NCBI GenBank assembly: GCA_031367505.1
Contig: JANLPY010000673.1
Location: 5,392 to 69,391 of the forward strand
Direction of reading: 5' to 3'
Length of the DNA: 64,000 nt
Origin: JAKFWF01 sp031367505
GTDB lineage: Bacteria > Pseudomonadota > Alphaproteobacteria > Rhizobiales > Hyphomicrobiaceae
Positions 33,042 through 43,769 of this stretch are shown one piece after another (within the stretch, counting starts at the first letter, position 1; each line of letters opens with the position of its first letter). The notes beneath the pieces were generated by a model. It had not been told where the DNA came from and did no database searches. It worked only from the letters and a program-made list of their open reading frames with translations. A program made the translations under genes and the position numbers.

Positions 33042-34655
33042 ATGACGACAAGCTTAGGCGAATTCGATTATGTGATCGTTGGGGCTGGGACCGCGGGTTG
33101 CCTGCTCGCCAACCGATTGTCGGCCGATCCCTCGACCCGTGTGGCGCTTTTGGAAGCCGGTGGCCGCGACAACTATCATTGGATCCATATTCCGGTCGGC
33201 TACCTATATTTGATGGGCAACCCGCGTACCGACTGGGGCTACAAGACGGCACCGGCGCCGGGACTAAATGGGCGCAGCTTGAACTACCCGCGCGGCCGGG
33301 TGCTCGGCGGCTGCTCGTCGATCAACGGCATGATCTACATGCGTGGCCAATCGCACGATTACGACCAATGGCGGCAGATGGGTAATCCCGGCTGGTCGTG
33401 GGACGATGTTCTCCCCTACTTCCTCAAACATGAGGATCAGTGGGCGATGGGCGAGGCCGAATTCGGTAACGCACACGCGCGCGGCGGCGAGTGGCGGATC
33501 GAGGAACCCCGCATCCGCTGGGAAATCCTGGACGCCTTCGCAGATGCAGCCGAACAGGCGGGCATCCCCAAAGTCCGTGATTTCAACGGCGGCAACAATG
33601 AAGGGTCGAGCTATTTCCAAGTGAACCAGCGTTCGGGCTTCCGTTGGAACACCTCGAAGGCGTTCCTGCGCCCGGTCCTTGGGAGGCAGAACCTCACCGT
33701 CATTACGCAAGCGCAGGTCTCGAAACTCACGCTGGAAGGCAAGCGCGTTGCCGGTGCCGAAGTGCGTGTCAATGGGCAGGCCACAACGATCACGGCTCGG
33801 CGCGAGGTGATATTGGCGGCCGGCGCGATCGGCTCGCCGCAGATCATGCAGGTGTCGGGCATCGGCTCAGGCGCGCTTTTGCAAGGGCTGGGGCTCGACG
33901 TGCTTCACGATCTGCCAGGCGTCGGTGAAAACTTGCAGGATCATTTGCAAATCCGCTGCGCCTACAAAGTGAGCGGCGTTCGAACGTTGAACGAAACCTC
34001 GCAGACGCTTTGGCAGAAAGCCGGTATCGGACTTGAATATGCGCTGAAACGCACCGGGCCGATGTCGATGGCGCCATCGCAATTGGGCGCATTTGCAAAG
34101 TCGGATGCCAGCCGCGAGACGCCCAACGTGCAGTATCATGTGCAGCCACTGACTCTGCCGAAGTTCGGTGAACCACTCGATCCGTTCCCGGCGTTTACCG
34201 CGAGCGTATGTAATGTGCGGCCAACCAGCCGCGGGCACGTGCGGATCACATCGCCCGACGCCAACGTGCACCCGTCGATCGATCCGAATTACCTCGCGAC
34301 TGAGGACGATCGCAGAGTTGCGGCGGACTCGATACGCCTGACACGAACGATCGTCAGCAAGCCGGCATTGCAGCGTTATCGACCGGAAGAGTTCCGTCCG
34401 GGTCCGCAGATCACTTCGGACGAGGACCTGGCAAAAGCCGCAGGTGACATTTCGACGACGATTTTCCACCCGGTCGGCACGGCACGCATGGGTACTGACG
34501 ATCGAGCTGTCGTCGATCCCAGTTTACGAGTACGCGGGCTCGAAGGCTTACGCGTGATCGACGCCTCGGTAATGCCGACGATCACTAGCGGGAACACAAA
34601 TGCGCCGACACTGATGATCGCGGAAAAAGGCGCCGCGATGATCCTCGCGCGTTAG
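33042..34655 (+). CDS. GMC-family FAD oxidoreductase (choline dehydrogenase-like)
   Basis: A 537-residue flavoprotein of the glucose-methanol-choline family. The FAD-binding region is VIVGAGTAGCLLANRLS, followed by GGRDNYHWIHIPVG and RGRVLGGCSSINGMIYMRG. The catalytic histidine lies in TTIFHPVGTARMG, with the Asn partner in TSGNTNAPTLMIAEKGA. The substrate is an alcohol, not further deducible. The ATG at 33042 follows GAGGGAT; in-frame codons at 33018 and 33036 are possible. No signal peptide is seen. It follows the GNAT gene by 41 bases. Confidence 0.92.
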   Translation: MTTSLGEFDYVIVGAGTAGCLLANRLSADPSTRVALLEAGGRDNYHWIHIPVGYLYLMGNPRTDWGYKTAPAPGLNGRSLNYPRGRVLGGCSSINGMIYMRGQSHDYDQWRQMGNPGWSWDDVLPYFLKHEDQWAMGEAEFGNAHARGGEWRIEEPRIRWEILDAFADAAEQAGIPKVRDFNGGNNEGSSYFQVNQRSGFRWNTSKAFLRPVLGRQNLTVITQAQVSKLTLEGKRVAGAEVRVNGQATTITARREVILAAGAIGSPQIMQVSGIGSGALLQGLGLDVLHDLPGVGENLQDHLQIRCAYKVSGVRTLNETSQTLWQKAGIGLEYALKRTGPMSMAPSQLGAFAKSDASRETPNVQYHVQPLTLPKFGEPLDPFPAFTASVCNVRPTSRGHVRITSPDANVHPSIDPNYLATEDDRRVAADSIRLTRTIVSKPALQRYRPEEFRPGPQITSDEDLAKAAGDISTTIFHPVGTARMGTDDRAVVDPSLRVRGLEGLRVIDASVMPTITSGNTNAPTLMIAEKGAAMILAR

Positions 34656-34834
34656 TTAAAAAGGCGGAATGCAATGGAATCGCGCAAAAATTGACATCGA
34701 ACGCCGAAATTTTGGTCATGCGGACCTGTTGCGCCTGCCCTGCGTCTCGTGCATAGTTTTCGAGCAGAGGATTGGCCGCATGCTGCGCGGTCTCTCATCG
34801 TGCGACCAGTGAGTGACTGTCTTAGAGGGGTTCC

Positions 34835-35620
34835 ATGGCTCAAGATGCTGCAATGAGTGCCGCACCAAACACGTCATCGAACATTGCGCCGGCGATCGAG
34901 ATGGCCGGTGTGAATAAGTGGTACGGCGAATTTCACGTGCTGCGGAACATCAATCTCAACGTGGCGCGGGGCGAAAAAATCGTCATTTGCGGACCGTCGG
35001 GCTCGGGCAAGTCGACCCTCATTCGCTGCATCAATCGACTGGAGGAGCACCAGAAAGGCAGCATTGTCGTCGACGGTGTGGAATTGACCAACGACGTGCG
35101 CAACGTCGACAAGATCCGCTCCGAAGTCGGCATGGTGTTCCAGAGCTTCAATTTGTTTCCCCACCTCACCATCCTCGATAATCTTTGCTTGGCGCCGACC
35201 TGGGTGCGCAAGATGCCGCGGGCTGAGGCTGAGACGCTGGCGATGCAATATCTCACGCGCGTTCGCATTCCCGAGCAGGCGCATAAATATCCAGGCCAGT
35301 TATCCGGCGGCCAGCAACAACGCGTGGCGATCGCGCGCGCGTTATGCATGCAGCCGCGCATCATGCTGTTCGACGAGCCAACTTCGGCGCTCGACCCTGA
35401 GATGGTGAAGGAAGTGCTCGACACCATGATCGAGTTGGCACGCTCCGGCATGACGATGATTTGCGTGACCCACGAAATGGGCTTTGCCCGTTCGGTCGCC
35501 GATCGCGTCATCTTCATGGATCGCGGCGAGATCGTCGAGCAGGGGCCACCGAAGGACTTCTTCGCCAATCCGAAGTCAGATCGGACGAAATTGTTCTTGT
35601 CGCAGATACTCAATCATTGA
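34835..35620 (+). CDS. aapP: General L-amino acid ABC transporter ATP-binding protein
   Basis: A 261-residue ATPase of the polar amino acid family (GlnQ/AapP). Walker A is GPSGSGKST, the Q-loop is GMVFQSFNLFPHLTIL, the signature is LSGGQQQRVAIARAL, Walker B is IMLFDEPTSALDPEM and the switch is VTHEMGFARSVADRV. The N-terminal 20 residues are a variable extension. It stands ahead of the binding protein and permease genes, whereas the classic rhizobial operon has the ATPase last. The assignment as Aap rests on the two large permeases downstream. Confidence 0.9.
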   Translation: MAQDAAMSAAPNTSSNIAPAIEMAGVNKWYGEFHVLRNINLNVARGEKIVICGPSGSGKSTLIRCINRLEEHQKGSIVVDGVELTNDVRNVDKIRSEVGMVFQSFNLFPHLTILDNLCLAPTWVRKMPRAEAETLAMQYLTRVRIPEQAHKYPGQLSGGQQQRVAIARALCMQPRIMLFDEPTSALDPEMVKEVLDTMIELARSGMTMICVTHEMGFARSVADRVIFMDRGEIVEQGPPKDFFANPKSDRTKLFLSQILNH

Positions 35621-35823
35621 GAAGATCGGGCGGCAATAGGCTCTGGTGGGGCCGATAAGGTTTTGTTCAGGTGGGTGTTAATGCGCAGTTTCGACGTCGT
35701 GAAACAGCCATCCAACTGTCAAGACGCTCGCAATCGAGACGGGCAGAACCCGGCTAGTGGCGAGCGGTGTGGTGAAGCGTCAGTTGACGTAAAATGTCCA
35801 GTGAGGACGGGAGAAACGTACCT

Positions 35824-36846
35824 ATGAAAAGTCTGAAAATTGCAGGTTTGGCCGCGTTGGTTGCTATCGGCGGCACCGCCGGTGCGCTAGCCCAGGGCAA
35901 GACCCTCGAAGCCGTCAAGGCTCGCGGCAGCGTGCTGTGCGGCATCAGCCCAGGTGTACCGGGGTTCTCGCAGCCTGATGATAAAGGCAATTGGACCGGC
36001 ATCGATGTCGATTATTGCCGTGCCCTCGCCGTCGCCATTTTCAATGACCCCGCGAAGGTAACCTACAAGGCGCTGACTTCGAAAGAGCGTTTCACCGCTC
36101 TCCAGTCCGGCGAAATCGATGTGCTATCACGCACCACGACATGGACCATGAGCCGCGATAGCTCGATGGGCATGAGCTTTGCGGGCGTCACCTTCTATGA
36201 CGGCCAGGGCTTCATGGTGAAGAAGGCGCTCAACATCAAGGACGCCAAGGAACTCAACGGCGCATCGGTTTGCGTGCAAACCGGTACCACCACCGAGCTC
36301 AATCTCGCCGACTTCTTCCGTACCAACAAGATCACCTACAAGCCGGTGGTGTTCGAAAAGTCGGATGAAGCCATCAAGGCCTACGAATCAGGTCGTTGCG
36401 ACGCCTACACGACCGATCGCTCCGGTCTTGCCGCCGATCGCACGCTACTTGCCAAGCCTGATGACAGCATGATTTTGCCGAACATCATTTCGAAAGAGCC
36501 GCTCGGTCCCGTCGTTCGCCAGGGCGACTCGCAGTTCTTCACACTCGCGAAGTGGGTCTACTTTGCTTGGCTCAACCTCGAAGAAGCTGGCGTCACGTCA
36601 GCTAACGCCGACGAAATGCTGAAGTCGGCCAATCCTGACATCAAGCGCCTGCTCGGCACCGAAGGCGAGTTCGGCAAGGGGCTTGGCGTCAATAACGACT
36701 GGGCCTACCAGATCGTGAAAAAAGTCGGCAACTACGGCGAGATCTACGAAAAGTATTTCGGCCCGAAGACCGTCATCAACATCACGCGCGGTGACAATCG
36801 CCTGTGGAACCAAGGTGGCCTGCAATACGCTCCGCCAATCCGCTAA
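35824..36846 (+). CDS. aapJ: General L-amino acid ABC transporter binding protein
   Basis: A 340-residue periplasmic binding protein. The signal peptide spans residues 1-22 (LAALVAIGGTAGALAQ). The mature protein begins KTLEAVKARGSVLCGI and contains GNWTGIDVDYCRALAVAIF, LTSKERFTALQSGEIDVLSR and, near the end, NDWAYQIVKKVGNYGEIYEK, all AapJ/BztA features. Length and lack of a lipobox fit this large subgroup, which binds a broad set of L-amino acids. The ATG at 35824 is preferred over an in-frame codon at 35794. A terminator hairpin follows the gene, so it is probably made in excess over the permeases. Confidence 0.94.
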   Translation: MKSLKIAGLAALVAIGGTAGALAQGKTLEAVKARGSVLCGISPGVPGFSQPDDKGNWTGIDVDYCRALAVAIFNDPAKVTYKALTSKERFTALQSGEIDVLSRTTTWTMSRDSSMGMSFAGVTFYDGQGFMVKKALNIKDAKELNGASVCVQTGTTTELNLADFFRTNKITYKPVVFEKSDEAIKAYESGRCDAYTTDRSGLAADRTLLAKPDDSMILPNIISKEPLGPVVRQGDSQFFTLAKWVYFAWLNLEEAGVTSANADEMLKSANPDIKRLLGTEGEFGKGLGVNNDWAYQIVKKVGNYGEIYEKYFGPKTVINITRGDNRLWNQGGLQYAPPIR

Positions 36847-36860
36847 CCAAGAAACCGAAG

Positions 36861-36890
36861 CGCCGGCCATTCATCGTGGCCGGCGTTTTT
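36861..36890 (+). terminator. Hairpin with T run between aapJ and aapQ
   Basis: CGCCGGCCA pairs perfectly with TGGCCGGCG around the loop TTCATCG and five Ts follow, 15 bases after the aapJ stop. In binding-protein transporters such a structure commonly gives partial termination and stabilises the binding-protein mRNA. Full termination would require a separate promoter in the 58 bases before aapQ. Confidence 0.85.
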
Positions 36891-36948
36891 CGATCATCCT
36901 CGTATCCAACGATACGACCTCAGCAACGCCTGACGAGGAATTTATATA

Positions 36949-38142
36949 ATGGCGGTCACCACACTGGGTAGCAGGGGCGAAGCGGCGGCGAAGGCCAGCT
37001 TCTTTTACCGCCCGGAGGTTCGGCAGGTCATATATCAGGTGGTGCTGGCGATCGCGCTGGTCACATTCTTTTGGTACATCATCCACAACACGATCATCAA
37101 TTTGGCCCGGCTCGGGATCGCATCCGGATTCGGTTTCTGGGACCGCACTGCCGGGTTCGACATCGGTCAGCATTTGATCCCCTACAGCGCCATATCGAGC
37201 TACGGCCGAGCCTTCTGGGTCGGCTTGTGGAATACCGTTTTGATCTCCGCCATCGGCATCGTACTGGCGACGATCATCGGCTTTATTGTTGGCGTGGCCC
37301 GTTTGTCGAAGAATTGGCTGGTCGCGCGGATCGGCACCGTGTTCGTCGAAGGCTTGCGCAACATCCCGCTGCTTCTGCTGCTATTCTTCTTTTACTACGC
37401 GGTTCTCGGCGCCTTGCCGCAGGCGCGCAATGCTTATTCGTTGCCGGGTGGTGCCTTCCTCAGTAATCGCGGGCTGATGACGCCATCACCGATCTTCGAG
37501 CCAGGGTTCGAGTATGTGGAGTTTGCCTTCCTGGCAGCGGTTGGTCTGGCGATTGCGATCGGCATATGGGCGAAGCGCCGGCGGCTGGCGACGGGGCAAC
37601 CGTTCCCGGCGATTTGGACCGGCCTGGCAATTATCATCGCGTTGCCGCTTATCGTTGCGCTGTTGATGGGGCGGCCGCTTTCGTTCGACTATCCAGTCAA
37701 GAGCACGTTCAACTTCTCTGGCGGGTTCACAATGACGCCGGAGTTTATGTCGCTGTTGTTCGGCTTGAGTTTTTATACCGCTAGTTTCATCGCCGAAATC
37801 GTGCGCTCGGGCATCCTGGCGGTATCGACCGGTCAGAAAGAGGCGGCAGCGGCCCTGGGCCTCAAGCCGACGCAGTCGCTGCGTCTCGTTGTGATGCCAC
37901 AGGCGCTGCGGATCATGATCCCGCCAATGACGAGTTCCTATCTCAGCCTAACCAAGAACTCGTCGCTCGGGCTGGCGATCGCCTATCCCGATCTCGTCAA
38001 CGTGACTGGCACGATGCTCAATCAGACCGGCCAGGCCGTCGAGATCATCTTGCTGACCATGGCCGTTTATCTGACGCTAAGTCTGCTGACTTCGCTATTC
38101 ATGAATTGGTTCAACTCGCATATCGCGCTAGTCGAGCGTTGA
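36949..38142 (+). CDS. aapQ: General L-amino acid ABC transporter permease
   Basis: A 397-residue inner-membrane permease, larger than standard polar amino acid permeases because of the extra N-terminal helices typical of AapQ/BztB. The conserved entry WVGLWNTVLISAIGIVLATI, the EAA-type loop GQKEAAAALGLKPTQSLRLV, and LTKNSSLGLAIAYPDLVNV are present. About eight membrane segments can be counted. It pairs with AapM to form the channel. Its stop lies eight bases before the aapM ATG. Confidence 0.93.
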   Translation: MAVTTLGSRGEAAAKASFFYRPEVRQVIYQVVLAIALVTFFWYIIHNTIINLARLGIASGFGFWDRTAGFDIGQHLIPYSAISSYGRAFWVGLWNTVLISAIGIVLATIIGFIVGVARLSKNWLVARIGTVFVEGLRNIPLLLLLFFFYYAVLGALPQARNAYSLPGGAFLSNRGLMTPSPIFEPGFEYVEFAFLAAVGLAIAIGIWAKRRRLATGQPFPAIWTGLAIIIALPLIVALLMGRPLSFDYPVKSTFNFSGGFTMTPEFMSLLFGLSFYTASFIAEIVRSGILAVSTGQKEAAAALGLKPTQSLRLVVMPQALRIMIPPMTSSYLSLTKNSSLGLAIAYPDLVNVTGTMLNQTGQAVEIILLTMAVYLTLSLLTSLFMNWFNSHIALVER

Positions 38143-38150
38143 GGGAAGCC

Positions 38151-39293
38151 ATGGCCATCACCGATACTCCTCGCGCGCAAGGTACTCAGGTCAACGAGAC
38201 GTCGACCGCGCCGTTGCCGCCACCGCGCAACATGGTGGGTCCGATCGCTTGGCTGCATGAGAACCTGTTTTCCTCGGTTGGCAATTCGCTCCTGACCATT
38301 GGAGGACTATGGCTGATTTACCAATTTGCCACGTCGTTCCTCGATTGGGCGGTTATGCGCGCGGTTTGGAGCGGCGCTGATGGCACCGTATGCCAGATGG
38401 AGCACGTCGGTGCCTGCTGGCCGTTCGTTACCGCCAAGTTTTCGCAGTTCATGTATGGCCGCTTCCCCGACGCGGAGCGGTGGCGCGTCGATCTCACCTA
38501 CTTGATGGAACTTGCCGGCGTGGTGCCGCTGTTGATCCCATCGTTCCCGGGCAAGAAGTGGAACGCACTCTACGTCTTCGTGATTTTCCCAATCGTCGCC
38601 TACTGGTTGCTCACCGGCGGCATTTTCGGCATGCCGATTGTCGAGACCCAGTATTGGGGCGGCCTGCTAATCACGCTCGTTGTTGCAACCGTCGGCATCA
38701 CGATGTCGTTTCCGATCGGCGTCGTCCTAGCACTCGGGCGGCGCTCGTCGATGCCGTTCGTCAGGTGGTGCTCGGTCGCATTTATCGAATTCGTACGTGG
38801 TGTGCCGTTGATCACCATTCTGTTCATGTCGTCGGTGATGCTGCCGTTGTTCATGGCCCCCGGCACCAATCCGGATAAGCTGTTGCGCGCGCTGATAGGT
38901 GTGTCGTTGTTCGCTGGCGCTTACATGGCGGAAACGATCCGCGGTGGCCTGCAGGCGATCCCGCGCGGTCAGTTCGAGGCCGCCGATGCGCTTGGTCTCT
39001 CATACGGCAAGAAGATGGGATTGATCGTGCTGCCACAGGCACTCAAGGTGTCGATCCCGAACATCGTTTCCGAGTTCATCGGCCTGTTCAAGGATACCAG
39101 CTTGGTGCTGATCATCGGATTGTTCGATCTGCTCGGTATCGTGCAGACCAACTTGTCCGACGTGAAGTGGTTCTCACCTTCCACGTCGATGACCGGCTAT
39201 GTGTTCGTTGGTATGATCTTCTGGGTGTTCTGCTTCGGCATGTCACGTTATTCGCAATATATGGAGCGCAGGCTGAACACCAGTCACCGGTGA
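38151..39293 (+). CDS. aapM: General L-amino acid ABC transporter permease
   Basis: A 380-residue inner-membrane permease, partner of AapQ. The N-terminal 45 residues are soluble and Pro-rich; membrane segments begin after WLHENLFSSVGNSLLTIGG. The region VRGVPLITILFMSSVMLPLF is diagnostic of AapM/BztC, as is the coupling loop RGQFEAADALGLSYGKKMGL and, later, FKDTSLVLIIGLFDLLG. The ATG at 38151 has GAGGGAA just before it; an upstream GTG at 38106 lies inside aapQ and is not needed. Confidence 0.93.
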   Translation: MAITDTPRAQGTQVNETSTAPLPPPRNMVGPIAWLHENLFSSVGNSLLTIGGLWLIYQFATSFLDWAVMRAVWSGADGTVCQMEHVGACWPFVTAKFSQFMYGRFPDAERWRVDLTYLMELAGVVPLLIPSFPGKKWNALYVFVIFPIVAYWLLTGGIFGMPIVETQYWGGLLITLVVATVGITMSFPIGVVLALGRRSSMPFVRWCSVAFIEFVRGVPLITILFMSSVMLPLFMAPGTNPDKLLRALIGVSLFAGAYMAETIRGGLQAIPRGQFEAADALGLSYGKKMGLIVLPQALKVSIPNIVSEFIGLFKDTSLVLIIGLFDLLGIVQTNLSDVKWFSPSTSMTGYVFVGMIFWVFCFGMSRYSQYMERRLNTSHR

Positions 39294-39317
39294 TCTCTTT
39301 TTAGTTGCGCCCGGCGA

Positions 39318-39332
39318 CTCCCCGGTGGGGAG
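39318..39332. repeat. Short GC-rich inverted repeat between convergent genes
   Basis: CTCCCC-GGT-GGGGAG is a perfect six-base-pair hairpin inside a strongly GC-rich intergenic stretch (39311-39373) with further GCCGGC-type symmetries. There is no T run on either strand, so it is only a weak terminator candidate. Confidence 0.4.
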
Positions 39333-39377
39333 CCGGCCGCCGGGCGGGGAGACCGCGCCGGCCGGACGGCGCGAATA

Positions 39378-40064
39378 TTACTTCTCCTTGGCGGCCTTCT
39401 CTTTTTCCTTGATGGCAAGTTCGATCGACCGGCGGTCGACATACTCGCCGACCGAAGCCTTCAGCGCCGCTAGCTTGTCTTCGCCTTCGAAGAAGTGGTT
39501 TGCGCCCGGTACGATCTGATGTTCGATCTTGATGCCGCGCTGCGTCTTGGTCTTCACCGCCATCTCGGCAACCGAGGCTGACGGCACGACGCGGTCCTTC
39601 TCACCATTGATCACCAAGCCCGATGAGGGACACGGCGCCAGGAACGAAAAGTCGTACATGTTGGCCGGTGGCGCGACGCAGACGAACGCGTCGATTTCGG
39701 GCCGGCGCATCAATAGCTGCATGGCAATCCAGGTGCCGAACGAAACACCGGCGATCCAGCAGGCGCGCGATTCAGGCTTGGCGATCTGCAACCAATCGAG
39801 GGCGGACGCTGCGTCCGATAGCTCGCCCGGTCCATTGTCGAACGTGCCCTGGCTGCGCCCGACACCGCGGAAATTGAAGCGCAGCACCGAGAAGCCGCGC
39901 TCGGCAAACGCGTAATAGAGATTGTAGACGACCTGGTTGTTCATCGTGCCGCCAAACTGCGGATGCGGATGCAGAATGAGTGCGATCGGCGCATCAGCGG
40001 CCGCTTCGTGGTGATAGCGCGCTTCGAGGCGCCCGGATGGTCCGGCAATAACTAGTTCAGGCAT
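39378..40064 (-). CDS. Alpha/beta hydrolase (COG2945 type)
   Basis: A 228-residue hydrolase. The early LILHPHPQFGGTMNNQVVYN segment is characteristic of the COG2945 group. The nucleophile elbow is IAGVSFGTWIA, the acid lies in VINGEKDRVVP and the histidine in VPGANHFFEGEDKL. No signal peptide is present. The C-terminus is a short charged helix (AIKEKEKAAKEK). The substrate is unknown; relatives are esterases or peptidases. It is convergent with aapM across an 84-base GC-rich stretch of short inverted repeats. Confidence 0.88.
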   Translation of the reverse strand: MPELVIAGPSGRLEARYHHEAAADAPIALILHPHPQFGGTMNNQVVYNLYYAFAERGFSVLRFNFRGVGRSQGTFDNGPGELSDAASALDWLQIAKPESRACWIAGVSFGTWIAMQLLMRRPEIDAFVCVAPPANMYDFSFLAPCPSSGLVINGEKDRVVPSASVAEMAVKTKTQRGIKIEHQIVPGANHFFEGEDKLAALKASVGEYVDRRSIELAIKEKEKAAKEK

Positions 40065-40149
40065 GGCAGTTTTTGGCCTTCTGGCTCGAGCTCGTTTTTA
40101 GCACCGTGATGGAAGATTGCGGAATCGTATCCGACAGCTCAGTCAAATC

Positions 40150-40204
40150 TTGACTTGTGTGCTCGGATTTCCCATACCTTATCCAGGATTAGAATAGTTC
40201 GAAA
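40150..40204 (+). promoter_or_regulatory. Candidate suf operon promoter with Irr-box-like palindrome
   Basis: TTGACT at 40150-40155 and CATACC at 40173-40178 are spaced by 17 bases, as in a housekeeping promoter. Immediately after, at 40188-40204, ATTAGAATAGTTCGAAA matches the iron control element bound by Irr in rhizobia (TTTAGAA-N3-TTCTAAA) at all but two of its fourteen specified positions. Its place at the expected transcription start suggests repression. Irr control of suf genes is reported for Hyphomicrobiales; binding here is inferred. Confidence 0.5.
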
Positions 40205-40327
40205 GTGTGGCACCCGGATCCAAGATCCAATGGCGGGTTGCCGGGTCCGGGTCTTAGCACGAGGCGGGGTGCCTTGTGCAAGCATCACGATCAAGCCGGA
40301 TGTCTTGTTGTCGCTGGAGTAGCTGCC

Positions 40328-40792
40328 GTGGAGTTGAATACCCGAGGGCGTTACGCGGTCATGGCGATGACCGATTTGGCCAAGCATGGCGCAACCGATG
40401 CTGTGGCGCTGTCGGCGATTGCCGAGCGGCAACATCTCTCCGTCGCCTATCTGGAGCAGATCTTCGCGCAACTGAGGCGAGCGGGATTGGTCGATAGCGT
40501 TCGCGGCCGCAGTGGCGGCTACAAGTTGGCGCGAGCGGCCAGCGATATTGCAATTTCAGAGATCATGATCGCGGTCGAGGAAGAGACGCGGATGACCCGG
40601 TGTCTCGATATCAGCGGTGAAACGCCAGGGTGCCTGGGTGAATCAAAGTGCCTGACGCACGGCTTGTGGCACGCATTAGGCGATCATATCCGGGCATTCT
40701 TGGCAGGCGTTACTTTGCAAGACGTTGTCGACAACGGCCCGATCCGGCCACGGCTTCGGAGCGATAAGTTGGCGCGGGTGGCCGCTGCATGA
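40328..40792 (+). CDS. iscR: Rrf2-family iron-sulfur regulator of the suf operon
   Basis: A 154-residue winged-helix regulator. The N-terminus ELNTRGRYAVMAMTDLAKHG and the recognition region LSVAYLEQIFAQLRRAGLV are typical of IscR, followed by the wing VRGRSGGYKLAR. Cysteines 92, 102 and 108 and a histidine at 111 would bind a [2Fe-2S] cluster that reports iron-sulfur status. The start is GTG at 40328, preceded by GGAG at nine bases; the frame upstream of it is not IscR-like. Its stop overlaps the next gene's ATG. It most likely feeds back on the operon. Confidence 0.92.
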   Translation: MELNTRGRYAVMAMTDLAKHGATDAVALSAIAERQHLSVAYLEQIFAQLRRAGLVDSVRGRSGGYKLARAASDIAISEIMIAVEEETRMTRCLDISGETPGCLGESKCLTHGLWHALGDHIRAFLAGVTLQDVVDNGPIRPRLRSDKLARVAAA

Positions 40793-41928
40793 TCGCATCA
40801 CGTACATACCTCGACCATAATGCCACGGCACCTCTGCGCCCTGAGGCACTTGCCGCGATGACGGCTGCGATGCGCGTTTGTGGCAACCCGTCGTCAGTGC
40901 ATCACGAGGGCCGCCGGGCGCGCGCCATCATCGAAACCGCACGCGAGCAAGTCGCCAAGCTCGTCCACGCCAAGCCGCTCGAGGTCGTTTTCACAAGCGG
41001 CGCGACGGAGGCGAATAACTGGGTCGCTGCAAGCGGCGAATGGGCCGCCATTTTGTCGGCAGGAATCGAACATGATTCGGTGCGTGGCCCGATTGCCGGT
41101 GCCAGCGCGGCGCTCGTTTCGCTTCAAGTGTCGCTCGATGGTCTGGTCGCCGTCGATGAGATTGCACGGCACGGCTTGAGCGGCGCGGCAGCGATGGGCC
41201 GTACGCTCGTCATGCTACAGATGGCCAACAACGAAACCGGTATTTTGCAGCCGGTCGCCAGCGTCGCAGCGTTCTGCCGCGCTCACGATTTGCACATCCA
41301 TACCGATGCGGTGCAGATGCCCGGTCGATTGCTGATCGACTTTGCCGAGCTTGGTGTCGATAGCCTCAGTTTGTCGAGCCATAAGCTCGGCGGTCCTGCG
41401 GGTGCGGGTGCGCTGGTTATTCGCGACGGCGTGAAGCTTGCTAGTTTCATGACTGGCGGAGGCCAGGAGCGCCGGCGTCGCGCCGGCACCGAGAACCTGA
41501 TCGGAATTGCGGGCTTTGGCGCCGCGGCTGAAGCGGCTCGCAATGATGTTGCGACTACGGCTCGCCTGGCTCGGCTGCGCGATATGCTGGAGGCAGGCAT
41601 TCGCGAGCTCACGCCATCGGCAGTCATTGTCGGCGCGGCGTCACCGCGACTGCCGAATACCACCTCGGTTGCGGTGCCGGGCCAAACCGCCGAAACGCTT
41701 GTCATCAAGCTCGATCTCGCAGGCATCGCCGTGAGTGCGGGAGCCGCGTGTTCCTCCGGCAAGGTCGGCGCCAGTCATGTTTTGACCGCGATGGGGCTCG
41801 CCCCGGAAATCACCAACAACGCAATTCGTCTCAGCCTCGGTTGGAATTCGTCCGAGGCGGATGTCGCTACGTTTTTGAATGTATGGGGTGAAGTCACCCG
41901 TTCGCGCGCACGCCGCGCGGTTGCATGA
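40789..41928 (+). CDS. Cysteine desulfurase, IscS/NifS type
   Basis: A 379-residue pyridoxal-phosphate enzyme that releases sulfur from cysteine for cluster assembly. TYLDHNATAPLRPEALAAM opens the protein; K199 in LSSHKLGGPAGAG binds the cofactor; C321 in GAACSSGKVGASH is the sulfur-carrying residue on the long class I loop. Together with SufS further along it makes two desulfurases in one operon, which is usual in this order. The ATG overlaps the iscR stop by four bases. Confidence 0.92.
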   Translation: MIASRTYLDHNATAPLRPEALAAMTAAMRVCGNPSSVHHEGRRARAIIETAREQVAKLVHAKPLEVVFTSGATEANNWVAASGEWAAILSAGIEHDSVRGPIAGASAALVSLQVSLDGLVAVDEIARHGLSGAAAMGRTLVMLQMANNETGILQPVASVAAFCRAHDLHIHTDAVQMPGRLLIDFAELGVDSLSLSSHKLGGPAGAGALVIRDGVKLASFMTGGGQERRRRAGTENLIGIAGFGAAAEAARNDVATTARLARLRDMLEAGIRELTPSAVIVGAASPRLPNTTSVAVPGQTAETLVIKLDLAGIAVSAGAACSSGKVGASHVLTAMGLAPEITNNAIRLSLGWNSSEADVATFLNVWGEVTRSRARRAVA

Positions 41929-41953
41929 GCTAATGAGTTGAGGAGCTGAATAA

Positions 41954-43477
<1,524 letters not shown>

Positions 43478-43769
43478 GCGATGAGAACAAACGATAAATG
43501 CCATTTATGGAGGCGTGCGACCATGCCCTTAATTGCCTACAGTGCAGTTCGGTTTTGCTCGTGAAGATCAGCAAATCCTTGGTTAAAAATGGCTGCGCAG
43601 GCGTAGACGAATGAGTTATGCCGGGTCTAAGATGAGCTATACTGTCGCATACAAACTTCGCCGGTAGACGTTGGCGGAGCTGCAACAGTCGGGCACTTCA
43701 AGATTGAGGGGTCGGTAGGCGGTCAACGCTGGGGAACGTGACCGTCGTAACATTTCTGCGGAGGATTTT

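Noticed and set aside
43481..43564. A 27-codon frame just after sufB (MRTNDKCHLW...)
   Set aside because: No ribosome site, no conserved composition, and stops soon; probably random.
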